Positions 17,780-27,081 of a DNA stretch of 64,000 nucleotides are shown here, in pieces. The position numbers and the translations under genes are program-made. The DNA comes from UBA1723 sp045642085 (lineage in GTDB: Bacteria > Bacteroidota > Bacteroidia > Bacteroidales > Paludibacteraceae). How positions within the stretch are numbered: the first letter of the stretch is position 1; every line of letters begins with the position of its first letter. The notes beneath the pieces are model-generated. The model was not told the DNA's origin and searched no databases. It saw nothing but the letters and a program-made list of their open reading frames with translations. Location of the stretch: NCBI GenBank assembly GCA_045642085.1, contig JAZUIF010000043.1, positions 1 through 64,000 of the forward strand, written 5' to 3'.

Positions 17780-17787
17780 TATTTTTG
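17780..17787 (+). promoter_or_regulatory. Promoter -7 element of the haem receptor operon
   Basis: TATTTTTG at 17780-17787 fits TAnnTTTG, 33 bases before the GTG start at 17821. No recognisable Fur-type operator was seen. Confidence 0.5.
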
Positions 17788-17820
17788 CAATGATTTTCAT
17801 TAACAAAGTAATTTATAATA

Positions 17821-20181
17821 GTGTCAACGAAAGTAAAAATATTCTTAGCTGTATTGTTAATTGCCATTGCCGACTCATTGTTCGGTCGTGAGATTGCGAT
17901 ACAAATCGTTGACAAAAACGGTTCATCTCCAATCTACGGAGCCTATTTTTCCTACTCAAATGAGAAGCTATCTTCTAATGAGACTAACGCAAAGAAGGTC
18001 AAGACTGAAATGACCGATTCTCACGGAAAAGCCAAAATCAATGCCGATGGTGAAATCTTCTACGAAGCATCATTTGTGGGATATATAACAAAAACAGGTT
18101 CCATCTCTCCGACTCAAAACAAAATCACAATCATCCTTGAAGAAGATGAGACAATGTTGGAAGACGTGTACGTCGAAGGCAAAATCGACGAGCGTCCGAT
18201 AAAGTTGTCGGCTGTCACGACACAAGTAATGTCGGCAGAAAGATTAGTTGAGACTGGTCACGGATCACTTCAACAAGCATTGCAGCATGAGACACCAGGG
18301 CTTAACATTCAAAAGGTAGGATTCGGCAATGAAATGTCGATGCAGGGTCTGGATGCAAGACATGTGTTGTTCTTGATGGATGGAGAACGAATGACTGGTG
18401 ACATGGCAGGAAATCTCGACTACGAAAGATTCAACCTTCATGCTATCGAACGTGTGGAGATAGTCAAAGGAGCAAGCAGTACGCTCTACGGTTCACGCGC
18501 GGCTGGTGCAGTGATCAACCTTATCACAAAGAAAACAACCAAGCCATTTGAGATATCTGCCGGAGCAAGATACGGCATGATGAACGAAAGGAATTTCGAT
18601 AATCCGTCGACTAGAGATTACTTATATATGTATGAGAAGAATGTCGACAAACCAAACTTGCAAGCATGGGTATCAACAGGATTCCATCGTAAAAAAGTAA
18701 CAGGACAGACCGACCTATGGTATGGATCATCGGACGCTTTTAATCTATACCAAGATGGCAACGACGAAAAGCTCTACACTAAAGAAGCTAATGACATCTT
18801 GACAAAAGACACACTTGTCATCGCAGAGAACATGCGTCCACCATTGGGTATAGAAGGAAATGAGCACGTGTCTGCCAGTCAGAAACTATACTTTGATTTC
18901 ACTAAGAATGTGGAAGTCCAGCTCTACGGAACTTATTTCCACATGAACACTTACGATATGATCAAAGATCTCGTCTACACATTCTCAAATGATATGATGA
19001 GTGGAGCGAAAGCAAAAGTGAATGTCAAAGATTGGTTCACAATCGAAGCCAAGATCCACAACGATTTCTACAACCGATCAAAGAGACATGAGCGTCGAGA
19101 CGAAGTCAACAAAGTGTATGAAAGCAGAATCTTCCAGCCTAAGTTTATTCTGTCGAGCAAACACTTCAAACGACATAATCTAATCGCAGGTTGGGAATAT
19201 ATCAGCGACGACCTAACAAGTGATCGCTTCATCTACAATACAATGGCGACAAGAAGCCTGCGTGAAACAGAATTATATGCTCAAGACGAGTGGCAAGCTG
19301 ACGAGAAATGGATGCTTTCATTAGGTGTAAGAGCCAATCATTCTAAAGCCTTCATGACAAGCCGCAATTGGTATATGATGCCAAAATTCGCAGTAAAGCA
19401 CAACTTCTCCGAAGAGTTTTGTATGAGAGCCAACTACTCAATCAACTACAGAAACCCGTCCATCAAAGAGTTGTTCTTCAACTGGGATAATCTAGGCATG
19501 TTCCAGATTAAAGGCAATGAATATCTGATGCCAGAAAAGAGTCAGTACATCTCACTCGGCGGTGAGTTTACCAATGATAAATTTTTCTTGTCGGCGACAG
19601 CATACACCAATATTTTCCGCGACAAAATCGAAGGAATTTGGAGAGTGTACGACATGCAGTATAATTTCGAATACGAGAATCTACACCGTCAGGTTCTAAC
19701 TGGAGTCGACATTCTAAGCAAATGGAACATCAGCGACCATTTCACACTCAACGCATCATACAGCTTCGTCAATATCTCCAAGACCGACGGATTGCAGTTA
19801 AGCGCAACAAGTCCGAGTGCGGCTACAGGTAGTTTGGAATATAAATTGAAGAAAAACAAATATTCATTGATAGCGGTGCTTTCTGCCACAGCAAGCGGGA
19901 AAAAGAGATTCGATGTACAAGACCGTCTCTATATAGCCGACGAAGGCACAAGCTACAATGCCTATTACCGAGTCACTCTTCCTGCTTATGGATTGGCAAA
20001 CATAGCCACAACACATAGTTTCAACAACCGTTATCGTCTGACAATCGGTTGTGACAACATCCTCAACTATAAGCCAAAGACATTGGGAAGCGGAATCACA
20101 GTGTTCAATATTCCTGCGACAACAGGAGCCAGAGGATATGTGCAGCTAGAGGTAACTTTGGATAAGAAAGAGAAGAAATGA
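17821..20181 (+). CDS. TonB-dependent outer-membrane receptor, HmuR-like
   Basis: 786 residues starting at GTG, with signal peptide (about 1-22). A carboxypeptidase-regulatory-like domain (about 25-105, ending KITIILEED) precedes the plug (about 115-240: LQQALQHETPGLNIQKVGFG, HVLFLMDGERMTGD, IERVEIVKGASSTLYGSRAA, GAVINLITKK) and the 22-strand barrel, ending in YVQLEVTLDKKEKK. It takes up a ligand across the outer membrane using TonB energy. The next gene, overlapping by ATGA, is a HmuY-type lipoprotein, so haem or another porphyrin is the likely substrate. The layout is HmuYR-like with the receptor first; it is not a SusC/SusD pair. Confidence 0.85.
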   Translation: MSTKVKIFLAVLLIAIADSLFGREIAIQIVDKNGSSPIYGAYFSYSNEKLSSNETNAKKVKTEMTDSHGKAKINADGEIFYEASFVGYITKTGSISPTQNKITIILEEDETMLEDVYVEGKIDERPIKLSAVTTQVMSAERLVETGHGSLQQALQHETPGLNIQKVGFGNEMSMQGLDARHVLFLMDGERMTGDMAGNLDYERFNLHAIERVEIVKGASSTLYGSRAAGAVINLITKKTTKPFEISAGARYGMMNERNFDNPSTRDYLYMYEKNVDKPNLQAWVSTGFHRKKVTGQTDLWYGSSDAFNLYQDGNDEKLYTKEANDILTKDTLVIAENMRPPLGIEGNEHVSASQKLYFDFTKNVEVQLYGTYFHMNTYDMIKDLVYTFSNDMMSGAKAKVNVKDWFTIEAKIHNDFYNRSKRHERRDEVNKVYESRIFQPKFILSSKHFKRHNLIAGWEYISDDLTSDRFIYNTMATRSLRETELYAQDEWQADEKWMLSLGVRANHSKAFMTSRNWYMMPKFAVKHNFSEEFCMRANYSINYRNPSIKELFFNWDNLGMFQIKGNEYLMPEKSQYISLGGEFTNDKFFLSATAYTNIFRDKIEGIWRVYDMQYNFEYENLHRQVLTGVDILSKWNISDHFTLNASYSFVNISKTDGLQLSATSPSAATGSLEYKLKKNKYSLIAVLSATASGKKRFDVQDRLYIADEGTSYNAYYRVTLPAYGLANIATTHSFNNRYRLTIGCDNILNYKPKTLGSGITVFNIPATTGARGYVQLEVTLDKKEKK

Positions 20182-20870
20182 AAAAAGTAATATTAATCAT
20201 ACTCACCACCCTACTCTGCGGTTGTGCCAAATATGAAGCCGACGAATTCACAGGCTATACCTTGCCTCGAATCACCGGTTACAATACTGGTGTCACCAAC
20301 GACTGGCTGTATTTCTGTCTGGACGACGACACATTCATGAATCTTGAGTCGCCCAACAGTGATTTGCCAGAAGGATTCCAATATTACAATATCAAATGGG
20401 ATTTCGCCATCTGTGGATGCAAGATGCGCACTAATTCCGGCACCTCAGGAAGAGGCAAAGGTGGAGCTGCAGACTTGGGATATGTCGACTATGACAAATA
20501 TCAAAGCGTATCGGATTTACCACAGAACCTAAAGTGGGCAGTGGACGATAGCACAATCGAAGTGACATTCAGCAAGAATGACTGGAACCGATACCTGATG
20601 GCGAACAATATGGATTTCGATTCAAACCCATGGTTTAATCCAAATTCAGGACCAGCAATGTGTAAAGCATCCGGCAACCCTATACTTAGCCAAGCCGTAG
20701 TGTATGCAGGTCCACCACCGACATACGAACCTTCTTTGCACACCTACGTAATCCGCACTGCCAATGGCAAAGACTACTACAAATTCCAGATAGTCTCATG
20801 GTTCAACGACAATACAAAAATAGGAGGAGATGGAGGAAGAATAAGCTATTATTTGGATAAATTAAAATGA
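20178..20870 (+). CDS. HmuY-family haem-binding lipoprotein
   Basis: 230 residues with a lipoprotein leader (MKKVILIILTTLLCGC, lipobox LLCGC). The HmuY signature is clear: WLYFCLDDD, then YNIKWDFAICGCKMRTNSGT followed by SGRGKGGAAD, and at the C-terminus HTYVIRTANGKDYYKFQIVS. HmuY proteins sit on the outer surface, take haem from host carriers and pass it to the HmuR receptor. In family members I recall, WDxAFHR stands where this protein has WDFAICGC, so a histidine is replaced here by cysteines; the axial ligands may differ, as already known for methionine-using homologues. Translation is coupled to the receptor by a four-base overlap. Confidence 0.8.
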   Translation: MKKVILIILTTLLCGCAKYEADEFTGYTLPRITGYNTGVTNDWLYFCLDDDTFMNLESPNSDLPEGFQYYNIKWDFAICGCKMRTNSGTSGRGKGGAADLGYVDYDKYQSVSDLPQNLKWAVDDSTIEVTFSKNDWNRYLMANNMDFDSNPWFNPNSGPAMCKASGNPILSQAVVYAGPPPTYEPSLHTYVIRTANGKDYYKFQIVSWFNDNTKIGGDGGRISYYLDKLK

Positions 20871-20906
20871 TAGCTTATAAATGGTTGAAATTCGCATTTA
20901 GAAAAT

Positions 20907-20938
20907 TTTGAATTTACAATTTGATTTTTCTATCTTTG
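20907..20938 (+). promoter_or_regulatory. Promoter of the DUF4954 gene
   Basis: TATCTTTG at 20931-20938 (-7) and TTTG at 20907-20910 (-33), 20 bases apart, 45 bases before the ATG at 20984. Confidence 0.6.
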
Positions 20939-20983
20939 TTAATGTTAAATTAGGAAATTCGCGGTAATTAAAGATTTTCAAGT

Positions 20984-22888
20984 ATGCGACAATTAACAAC
21001 GAAAGAAATTGAGTCTTTGCAGGCCAACGGTTGCTCTGCAGATGATTGGAATAATATATCTGTGGCAGATGGATTTAATCCTGATTCCATCAGCAAAACA
21101 TCCTTCTCTGGCAAATGTCAGATTGGTACATTCTCAGGAATAGCTGAGATCAATGGTGTACCATTCAAAAGAGGAATCAACAACGCTCGCTTACACAACT
21201 GCGCAGTTGGAAATGATGTCGTGATCGACGGAATAAGCCGATATATTTCCAATTATGAGATTGCCGACGGTGCTGTTTTAGTCGACAACAGCGAAATCTA
21301 CTGCAACGAGTCAACTGCATTTGGTACAGACACAAAAATCGCAGTGCTTAATGAGAACGGAGGAAGATCAATTCCTTTGTCTCCAGCATTGACAGCTCAG
21401 CTTGCATACTTTGCGGTAATGTTCCGCGATTACAAAATCTTTACAGAAAAAATCTGCAAATACCTTGACGACAAATCTAAAGAGTTTCTTTCTCGTCCAG
21501 CCGGTGCACCACGTGGTTATATCGGCAAAAATACTGTCGTAATAGGAAACAAAAAGATTGCAAACGTTTGGATCTCAGATAATGCAATCGTTAAAGATTG
21601 CGCTTCACTTGAAAACGGAATCATAAAATCATCTGCCGCTGATCCTGCAATCATCACAACTGACGTGTTGGCTCAGAATTTTATCCTTTGCAACGGAGCT
21701 AAAGTGATGGACGGAGCAATCATTCGCAACACATTCGTAGGTCAGAACACAGAAGTTGGTCTTACATTCTCTGCCACAGACACATTCTTCAGTGCAAACT
21801 GTCAGGCATTCCACGGAGAGTCATGTTCTCTATTTGGTGGACCATTCACAGTGTCACACCACAAGTCTACCCTACTTATCGGAGCAATGTTCAGTTTCAT
21901 GAACGCAGGTAGTGCAACAAATCAGAGCAATCATTACTACCGTCTTGGTCCAAACCACGAAGGCGTGCTTCAGCGTGGAAGCAAGACTGCCAGCGGTTCA
22001 TACGTGCTATGGCCAGCTGTAACCGGCGTCTTCACATTAGTAAAAGGAAAACACGGAGGCAATCTTGACACAAGAAAATTGCCATTCTCATACTTGATAG
22101 AGCAGAATTCCGAGACTTGGATCTATCCAGGCTCAAGCATGAAGTCGTGCGGAACAATGCGCGACATCAACAAATGGAAGAAGCGTGACAAGAGAAAGAC
22201 AATCGACGCAAACAGCGACATCATCAACTTCGATGTGATGAGTCCGTTCATCGTGGCTGAAGTGGCTGAAGGTTTTGAGTTCTTGACAGAAAAACAGCAT
22301 CACCAGCGTCGCGCAGGAGTGAACTATCACAAATATGGCCGTGCTAAAATGCACTCAGTTGCAGTCGACGAAGGTGTTGATCTATACGCAATGTTCCTTT
22401 CTGTATTCGCAGTTCGTTTGCTTAAATCTTGTGGCACAGCAAATTTGAAGAACTTATATGAGAAAGCTGCCAACTATGAGATAGACAAGTGGGCAGATAT
22501 AGCAGGAGCATACTGCAGCAGAAAGAATCTATACAATTTCATCGACAAAGTGGCTAACAGCAATGATTATAGCAGCGTCATCTCATCATTCCTAACTGAC
22601 TTGAAGAACGGTTACGATGAGGAGAAGATGATGTGGGGATTGAAATTCATCCTTGAGCAGAGATTCAACGGAGATATCGAAACAGCAATTTCTGCAGAGG
22701 CTATAGCTGACATCGTTAACGAAGGTGAGACAGCAGAAAACACACTTGCAAAGATGATCGCCACAGATAAAGAGAGAGAATTCTCTCAATTCATGCAGGT
22801 AGGTTACGGTCTTGACGGAAATGATCCAATAGGTGATTTCAACGCCGTGCAGGATAAAGACAACGTGGCAGACATTCCTGTCTTTTAA
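20984..22888 (+). CDS. DUF4954 left-handed beta-helix protein
   Basis: 634 residues, no signal peptide, so cytosolic. The first two thirds carry hexapeptide-type beta-helix turns (IADGAVLVDNSEIYCNESTA, NVWISDNAIVKDCASLENGI, ILCNGAKVMDGAIIRNTFVG) like sugar-nucleotide acyl- or uridylyltransferases. Conserved stretches include FHGESCSLFGGPFTVSHHKS and NQSNHYYRLGPNHEGVLQRG. This is the DUF4954 family widespread in Bacteroidota; its reaction is not known to me. The C-terminal 170 residues are helical. The following gene is a sugar aminotransferase, so a role in nucleotide-sugar or surface-polysaccharide metabolism is possible but unproved. Confidence 0.85.
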   Translation: MRQLTTKEIESLQANGCSADDWNNISVADGFNPDSISKTSFSGKCQIGTFSGIAEINGVPFKRGINNARLHNCAVGNDVVIDGISRYISNYEIADGAVLVDNSEIYCNESTAFGTDTKIAVLNENGGRSIPLSPALTAQLAYFAVMFRDYKIFTEKICKYLDDKSKEFLSRPAGAPRGYIGKNTVVIGNKKIANVWISDNAIVKDCASLENGIIKSSAADPAIITTDVLAQNFILCNGAKVMDGAIIRNTFVGQNTEVGLTFSATDTFFSANCQAFHGESCSLFGGPFTVSHHKSTLLIGAMFSFMNAGSATNQSNHYYRLGPNHEGVLQRGSKTASGSYVLWPAVTGVFTLVKGKHGGNLDTRKLPFSYLIEQNSETWIYPGSSMKSCGTMRDINKWKKRDKRKTIDANSDIINFDVMSPFIVAEVAEGFEFLTEKQHHQRRAGVNYHKYGRAKMHSVAVDEGVDLYAMFLSVFAVRLLKSCGTANLKNLYEKAANYEIDKWADIAGAYCSRKNLYNFIDKVANSNDYSSVISSFLTDLKNGYDEEKMMWGLKFILEQRFNGDIETAISAEAIADIVNEGETAENTLAKMIATDKEREFSQFMQVGYGLDGNDPIGDFNAVQDKDNVADIPVF

Positions 22889-22910
22889 TTAGAATTTTGT
22901 AAACATATAT

Positions 22911-22931
22911 GGGTGGGTTTTATGCCTGCCC
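22911..22931. repeat. Imperfect copy of the dispersed GGGCAGG palindrome
   Basis: GGGTGGG at 22911 and CCTGCCC ending 22931 form an imperfect inverted repeat in the gap between the DUF4954 and aminotransferase genes. It resembles the perfect palindromes at 24175, 44042, 53325 and 53608. Confidence 0.5.
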
Positions 22932-22946
22932 ATTTAATATATAATC

Positions 22947-24077
22947 ATGCAGAAAATAGTAGAGATGTGCGATTTGAAGCGTCAGACTGCAAAAATACGC
23001 AGTGAAATTGACGCGGCAATCGGTGAATCCATCGACTCTTCAGCATTTATAAAAGGAGCTAAGGTAGCCGAGTTCGAAAAGAATGCGGCGGCATATATCG
23101 GAGCAAAACATTGTATCTCAGTAGGCAATGGCACAGATGCCCTTTACATCGCACTTATGATGCTCAATTTGGCTCCAGGAAGTGAGGTGATAACACCAAG
23201 TTTCACATTCGTAGCTACAGCGGAAGCCATCCTACGTGCAGGATTGAAGCCTGTATTTGTTGACGTCTCAGAATCCACATTCAATATTGATGCCGACAAA
23301 TTCGAGTCCGCTATCACAAAAGATACCAAAGCCGCTATCATAGTGCATCTGTTCGGTCAGAGTGCTGAAATGGATTCAATAATGAAGGTTGCAAAGAAAC
23401 ATTCAGTCGACATAATCGAAGATTTCTGCCAATCGTTTGGTGCGGAGTGTCAAGTCGACAGCAAACCAAAGAAAGCGGGATCAATCGGCAAAATCGGATG
23501 CACATCATTCTTTCCATCTAAGAATTTAGGTTGTTTTGGCGACGGTGGAGCCATCTTCACCGACAACGACACAATAGCAGACAACGCCAGAGCCTTTGCC
23601 AACCATGGAATGAGAGTGAAATACACATACGACAGCGTAGGTGTCAATTCACGTCTGGATGCGATGCAGGCAGGCATATTGAACGTCAAAATGAAATATG
23701 TGGATTCATATTTGGATTGCAGAAGGAAAGCCGCAGCTAAATACAAAGAGATGTTGGCAGACGTAGATGGCATCATCATTCCTACCGAACAAAGTGGTTG
23801 TCGACATACATACAACCAATTCACTATCAGAGTGAAAGGCGGACGTCGTGACGAATTAAAAGCATATTTGGAAGAGAAAGGTATTCCATCTATGATATAC
23901 TATCCCTACCCTATCCACCAGCAAAAAGCATATCTTGAATCACCACACCGTATAGCAGGCAATCTTTGCAACACAGAAATGCTATGCAAAGAGGTATTGA
24001 GTTTGCCGATGCATACTGAATTGGAGGACGGTATCATAGAGACAATCGCGTCGACAATAAAGGAATTCTTTGCGTAA
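22947..24077 (+). CDS. DegT/DnrJ/EryC1/StrS-family PLP sugar aminotransferase
   Basis: 376 residues with the family layout. YISVGNGTDALYIALM-type substrate loop is at about 56-72 (VGNGTDALYIAL), the EDFCQSFGAE motif at 158-167 has E158/D159 for the PLP ring nitrogen, and FFPSKNLGCFGDGGAI carries K192, the lysine that binds PLP. YYPYPIHQQ and LSLPMH near the C-terminus are also typical. These enzymes transaminate keto-sugar nucleotides to amino sugars for O-antigen, capsule or glycan synthesis. No other sugar biosynthesis genes are nearby, so the exact sugar cannot be given. Confidence 0.88.
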   Translation: MQKIVEMCDLKRQTAKIRSEIDAAIGESIDSSAFIKGAKVAEFEKNAAAYIGAKHCISVGNGTDALYIALMMLNLAPGSEVITPSFTFVATAEAILRAGLKPVFVDVSESTFNIDADKFESAITKDTKAAIIVHLFGQSAEMDSIMKVAKKHSVDIIEDFCQSFGAECQVDSKPKKAGSIGKIGCTSFFPSKNLGCFGDGGAIFTDNDTIADNARAFANHGMRVKYTYDSVGVNSRLDAMQAGILNVKMKYVDSYLDCRRKAAAKYKEMLADVDGIIIPTEQSGCRHTYNQFTIRVKGGRRDELKAYLEEKGIPSMIYYPYPIHQQKAYLESPHRIAGNLCNTEMLCKEVLSLPMHTELEDGIIETIASTIKEFFA

Positions 24078-24365
24078 TTCGTAATTCATAATGCGTGATT
24101 CGTAATTGTCGGTAGGATCCAACAAATTGGCGAATCATACAATTTTCATTAGATGATTTATCCATAAACATAGAGGGCAGGTTTCAAACCTGCCCGTATA
24201 TTCCACATTGGCAACGGTAGTCGATAATCTTCGCCTTATCGCCAACCATTGCCTGAGAGGACAACCATTGCCACGGTTGGATGATATATTATAATGTTTT
24301 ATATCTTAGTATCAGGCAATTGCAAACGGATTTGTTCGTCAATTTCATCCAAAATATTATTTATA
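24078..24365. repeat. Intergenic region with two dispersed palindrome types
   Basis: No gene is seen. It contains AATTCGTAATTCATAATGCG-type simple sequence (24076-24105), a perfect 21-base palindrome at 24175-24195 (GGGCAGGTTT, C, AAACCTGCCC), and a CAACCATTGCCACGGTTG inverted repeat at 24262-24279 with a partial copy before it (24210-24250). All three sequence types recur in other gaps of the window (see 44042, 44750-45084, 49978-49995, 53325, 53608). Confidence 0.7.
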
Positions 24366-24998
24366 CTATTCTTCTTCAAAAATATTGCCATTAATATACC
24401 CCCTTAGCTTCCGAGGCTCGTTGTATCTTTCAATTTCTTCTTTTGTTGGATTCCATTTAAGAACATCCATCACTCCTGGATACATTCGTGACGTATAGAG
24501 AATAATAGTATCGCCTACATTTGTATTATTGTAAGTATAATCAGATACAGGAACATTAAACTTATACTTTTGGCCATACCCTACTATTACTATTTTTTGA
24601 TTATTCCCTTTGCCTATAGAAGCTCTTCTATCATATACAACTCCAGTGACAACATTTTTTTCAGACATCAATTCCATATATATTTTTTTTGAATACATAT
24701 TATAAATCTCACAATATCCAAGAACAAACAATACCGGCACCAATATTGTCACAACACCAAAATTCCGTTTAATAAACAACAATTCAAATTCAAAGCATAG
24801 ATATCCTATTAAAAATAGTAACAAAAAGCCAAGTAATCCGACATTAGGGACTTCTCCCCAATCCGTAAATGAAATACGAGTACATGCTATCTGAAAAGAT
24901 ATAGACACTACTATGAATATAAAAGATAAAATGATACACTTTATTCTGACTTTGGATAAGCACTTGAACTTTTCAACAAATCTGTTTTTTTCTTGCAT
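24366..24998 (-). CDS. Small membrane protein of unknown function
   Basis: 210 residues from the ATG at 24998; an upstream TTG in frame (25022) is less likely. Three hydrophobic segments are seen in the N-terminal half (about 22-41, 52-72 and 82-100), followed by a soluble domain containing VVTGVVYDRRASIGKGNNQK and VGDTIILYTSRMYPGVMDV, which looks like a small beta-barrel or OB-like fold facing one side of the membrane. I do not recognise the family. It is a single-gene unit; a possible promoter lies at 25165-25172. Confidence 0.6.
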   Translation of the reverse strand: MQEKNRFVEKFKCLSKVRIKCIILSFIFIVVSISFQIACTRISFTDWGEVPNVGLLGFLLLFLIGYLCFEFELLFIKRNFGVVTILVPVLFVLGYCEIYNMYSKKIYMELMSEKNVVTGVVYDRRASIGKGNNQKIVIVGYGQKYKFNVPVSDYTYNNTNVGDTIILYTSRMYPGVMDVLKWNPTKEEIERYNEPRKLRGYINGNIFEEE

Positions 24999-25164
24999 TA
25001 TAATGTTATTTCTTAAATTCAACTTAAAAATGTAACATGGGGAATAGAAATTTTCTCAAGAGAATGAGTTCAAACTCATTTCTTCTTGATGAAAAATTTG
25101 AATTTTTGCCACCTCAAGTTTCCAAACAATTGGATGCATTATGAGTAAACAAATTACTGAAAGA

Positions 25165-25172
25165 CAAAGTTA
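25165..25172 (-). promoter_or_regulatory. Possible promoter -7 of the minus-strand membrane gene
   Basis: Read on the minus strand, TAACTTTG fits TAnnTTTG, about 165 bases before the ATG at 24998. The long leader makes this tentative. Confidence 0.3.
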
Positions 25173-25243
25173 CGATATTTTCTATAAACAAGAATGTCAA
25201 TCCTAAATTTCCAACTAATATTCTAATTCTGCGATTAAAACAT

Positions 25244-25251
25244 TACTTTTG
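25244..25251 (+). promoter_or_regulatory. Promoter -7 of the AAA-ATPase-like gene
   Basis: TACTTTTG at 25244-25251 fits TAnnTTTG and lies 19 bases before the ATG at 25271. Confidence 0.5.
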
Positions 25252-25270
25252 CAGAAAATAGGTTTGAACT

Positions 25271-26872
25271 ATGATGGACATCAAAGAAAAATACAAAGAC
25301 TTGCAACCTTTGCCCTGCGGAGTACAGGATTTTGAGATAATCAGAACTAACGGTCTGCTCTATGCAGACAAGACTGAATATGTCTATAATTTGGCAAGTG
25401 ACAAAAATAGTTTTTGCTATTTCTTAGGTCGTCCACGTCGCTTCGGAAAATCTCTTTTCCTTTCCACTTTAGAATGCTATTTTAACGCCCGAAAAGATCT
25501 GTTCGAAGATCTTAAGATAATGGAACTTGAGCAGAATTGGACTAAATACGAGGTGTTGAGATTCGATTTGAGCGGATGCAGTTCGACTGAAAAATTGACA
25601 AGTACAGTCTTAAAGACTATCCTAAAATACGAGAAGAAATATAATATAGAGGATTTTGAAAAATATGAAATAAAAGACAGATTCTCAAATCTTATAGAGA
25701 CTGCCGCTAAAGGAGAACAACAGCGTGTTGTGATTCTTATCGACGAATACGACTCGGCACTCCAGCAAACAATGTATGATGAAGTGGAGCATGAGAAAAT
25801 GCGTACTGAGTATAGAGATTTCTTTTCTGTATTCAAATCAGACAGTCACTACATCTTCAAGATTTTCCTTACGGGCATCATGAAATTCACTCAGTTGAGT
25901 CTATTTTCGGTTCTTAATAATATTAAGATTCTAAGTGCGAATGATGAATATGCGGGAGTCTGTGGTTTTACGCATGAAGAATTACAGTCATACTTTAAGA
26001 GACATATAGAACGTCTTGCAGACGCGAATGATTTGACTTACGAGCAGGCATTTCAGTCGATTATAGACAGATACGACAGCTACTCATTCAGCAAGAATCT
26101 GACAAAGGTAATTAATCCATACAGTCTGCTTAATGCACTTGCCGACTGTGAACTAAATAATTACTGGACCATCTCAGGCTCTACAAAGGTGCTGATGGAC
26201 ACTATCGACAGCGGTGAGCATAAAATGCCTAATTGGGATTGTGAATACATGGACAAACTGGCTCTTGAAGGCAATGACGCAGACAGAAAGAATCTTGTGT
26301 TGGCTCTTTATCAAACAGGTTATCTTACAATAAAAGAATACGACAAGGAGACACAAGACTATATGCTTGCTGTACCTAATTCAGAAGTAAAAGAGGCTAT
26401 CTCAAAATTACTTATACCACGTCTTTTGGAAAAAGAAGAAAACATTGTGAATAGCAACATATCAAGTTTTAGACGTAACTTCATACATGGCGACGTGGAA
26501 AAAGCGATGCAGTTTCTTCAGGCGTTGGTGGCAGGAACCCCTTATTCACAGGACAATACGTCTAAAGCCATCGAAGAAAGATTTCAATTCATTCTCATTC
26601 AAGTGCTATTCCTATGTGGTTTCAAACCACAGACTGAAGTATCGATCGCCACAGGCAGAATTGACATCGTATGCAAGACAAAATGGAGAAATGCTATCTT
26701 TGAACTGAAGATGACATCAAATGGTGGTCTTGACGCCGCAAGCGAACAAATCGCTGACAGAAAATATGCAGCTCCTTTCCTAACTGAAGATAAAGAACTA
26801 CTTACTTTTGCTATTGAGTTCGACTCTACAGAGAAGAGTCTTACAAGATGGAAGATTGAGAAAAAAAAGTAA
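25271..26872 (+). CDS. AAA-ATPase-like protein with C-terminal PD-(D/E)XK nuclease fold
   Basis: 533 residues of the Bacteroidota 'predicted AAA-ATPase' family (the PF09820 / PF08011 combination). It opens with LPCGVQDFEIIRTNGLLYAD, then a modified Walker A GRPRRFGKS (53-61) and Walker B RVVILIDEYDSAL near residue 160. The C-terminus has a PD-(D/E)XK signature: GRIDIV then AIFELKMT. Such genes occur in many copies in gut Bacteroidales and have been viewed as mobile or defence-related, but their role is unknown. ATG codons at 25271 and 25274 are both possible starts. It is flanked by repeats and has no visible partner gene. Confidence 0.85.
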   Translation: MMDIKEKYKDLQPLPCGVQDFEIIRTNGLLYADKTEYVYNLASDKNSFCYFLGRPRRFGKSLFLSTLECYFNARKDLFEDLKIMELEQNWTKYEVLRFDLSGCSSTEKLTSTVLKTILKYEKKYNIEDFEKYEIKDRFSNLIETAAKGEQQRVVILIDEYDSALQQTMYDEVEHEKMRTEYRDFFSVFKSDSHYIFKIFLTGIMKFTQLSLFSVLNNIKILSANDEYAGVCGFTHEELQSYFKRHIERLADANDLTYEQAFQSIIDRYDSYSFSKNLTKVINPYSLLNALADCELNNYWTISGSTKVLMDTIDSGEHKMPNWDCEYMDKLALEGNDADRKNLVLALYQTGYLTIKEYDKETQDYMLAVPNSEVKEAISKLLIPRLLEKEENIVNSNISSFRRNFIHGDVEKAMQFLQALVAGTPYSQDNTSKAIEERFQFILIQVLFLCGFKPQTEVSIATGRIDIVCKTKWRNAIFELKMTSNGGLDAASEQIADRKYAAPFLTEDKELLTFAIEFDSTEKSLTRWKIEKKK

Positions 26873-26888
26873 GACACCGGTAACACTA

Positions 26889-26912
26889 ACCGAAAAGCTT
26901 CACCTTTTCGGT
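26889..26912 (+). terminator. Hairpin after the AAA-ATPase-like gene
   Basis: ACCGAAAAG and CTTTTCGGT form a 9-bp stem with a six-base loop about 17 bases after the stop. It lacks a downstream T run, so it is a weak terminator candidate. The CGGTAACCATTGC that follows resembles the CAACC(A/G)TTGCC repeat family. Confidence 0.4.
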
Positions 26913-27020
26913 AACCATTGCATGATAGAGCGACCATTCCACGACAGACAACATGACATTTTGACACACAAAAGAATCCCCAATCCTTTACATTATGCCA
27001 AACATGCAGACTTCACAAGT

Positions 27021-27036
27021 TGGCACAACTTTTGAT
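27021..27036 (+). promoter_or_regulatory. Candidate groESL promoter (sigma-54-like or weak -7 element)
   Basis: TGGCAC at 27021-27026 and TTGAT at 27032-27036 are spaced like a sigma-54 -24/-12 element (consensus TGGCACN5TTGCW) with GC changed to GA. The overlapping AACTTTTG (27027-27034) is also one mismatch from the housekeeping TAnnTTTG. The sequence does not decide between them. No CIRCE inverted repeat is seen before groES. Confidence 0.35.
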
Positions 27037-27081
27037 TTATGTATAGCAGAAAAAGAAAATAAACTTAAAGTTATATAAATC

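Noticed and set aside
17821..20870. SusC/SusD pair
   Set aside because: The lipoprotein has the HmuY signature and lacks SusD features; the receptor has no SusC-specific length or sequence (about 1000 aa expected).
25271..26872. Defence system or transposon built on the AAA-ATPase-like gene
   Set aside because: No partner genes, inverted terminal repeats or target duplications are visible next to it.
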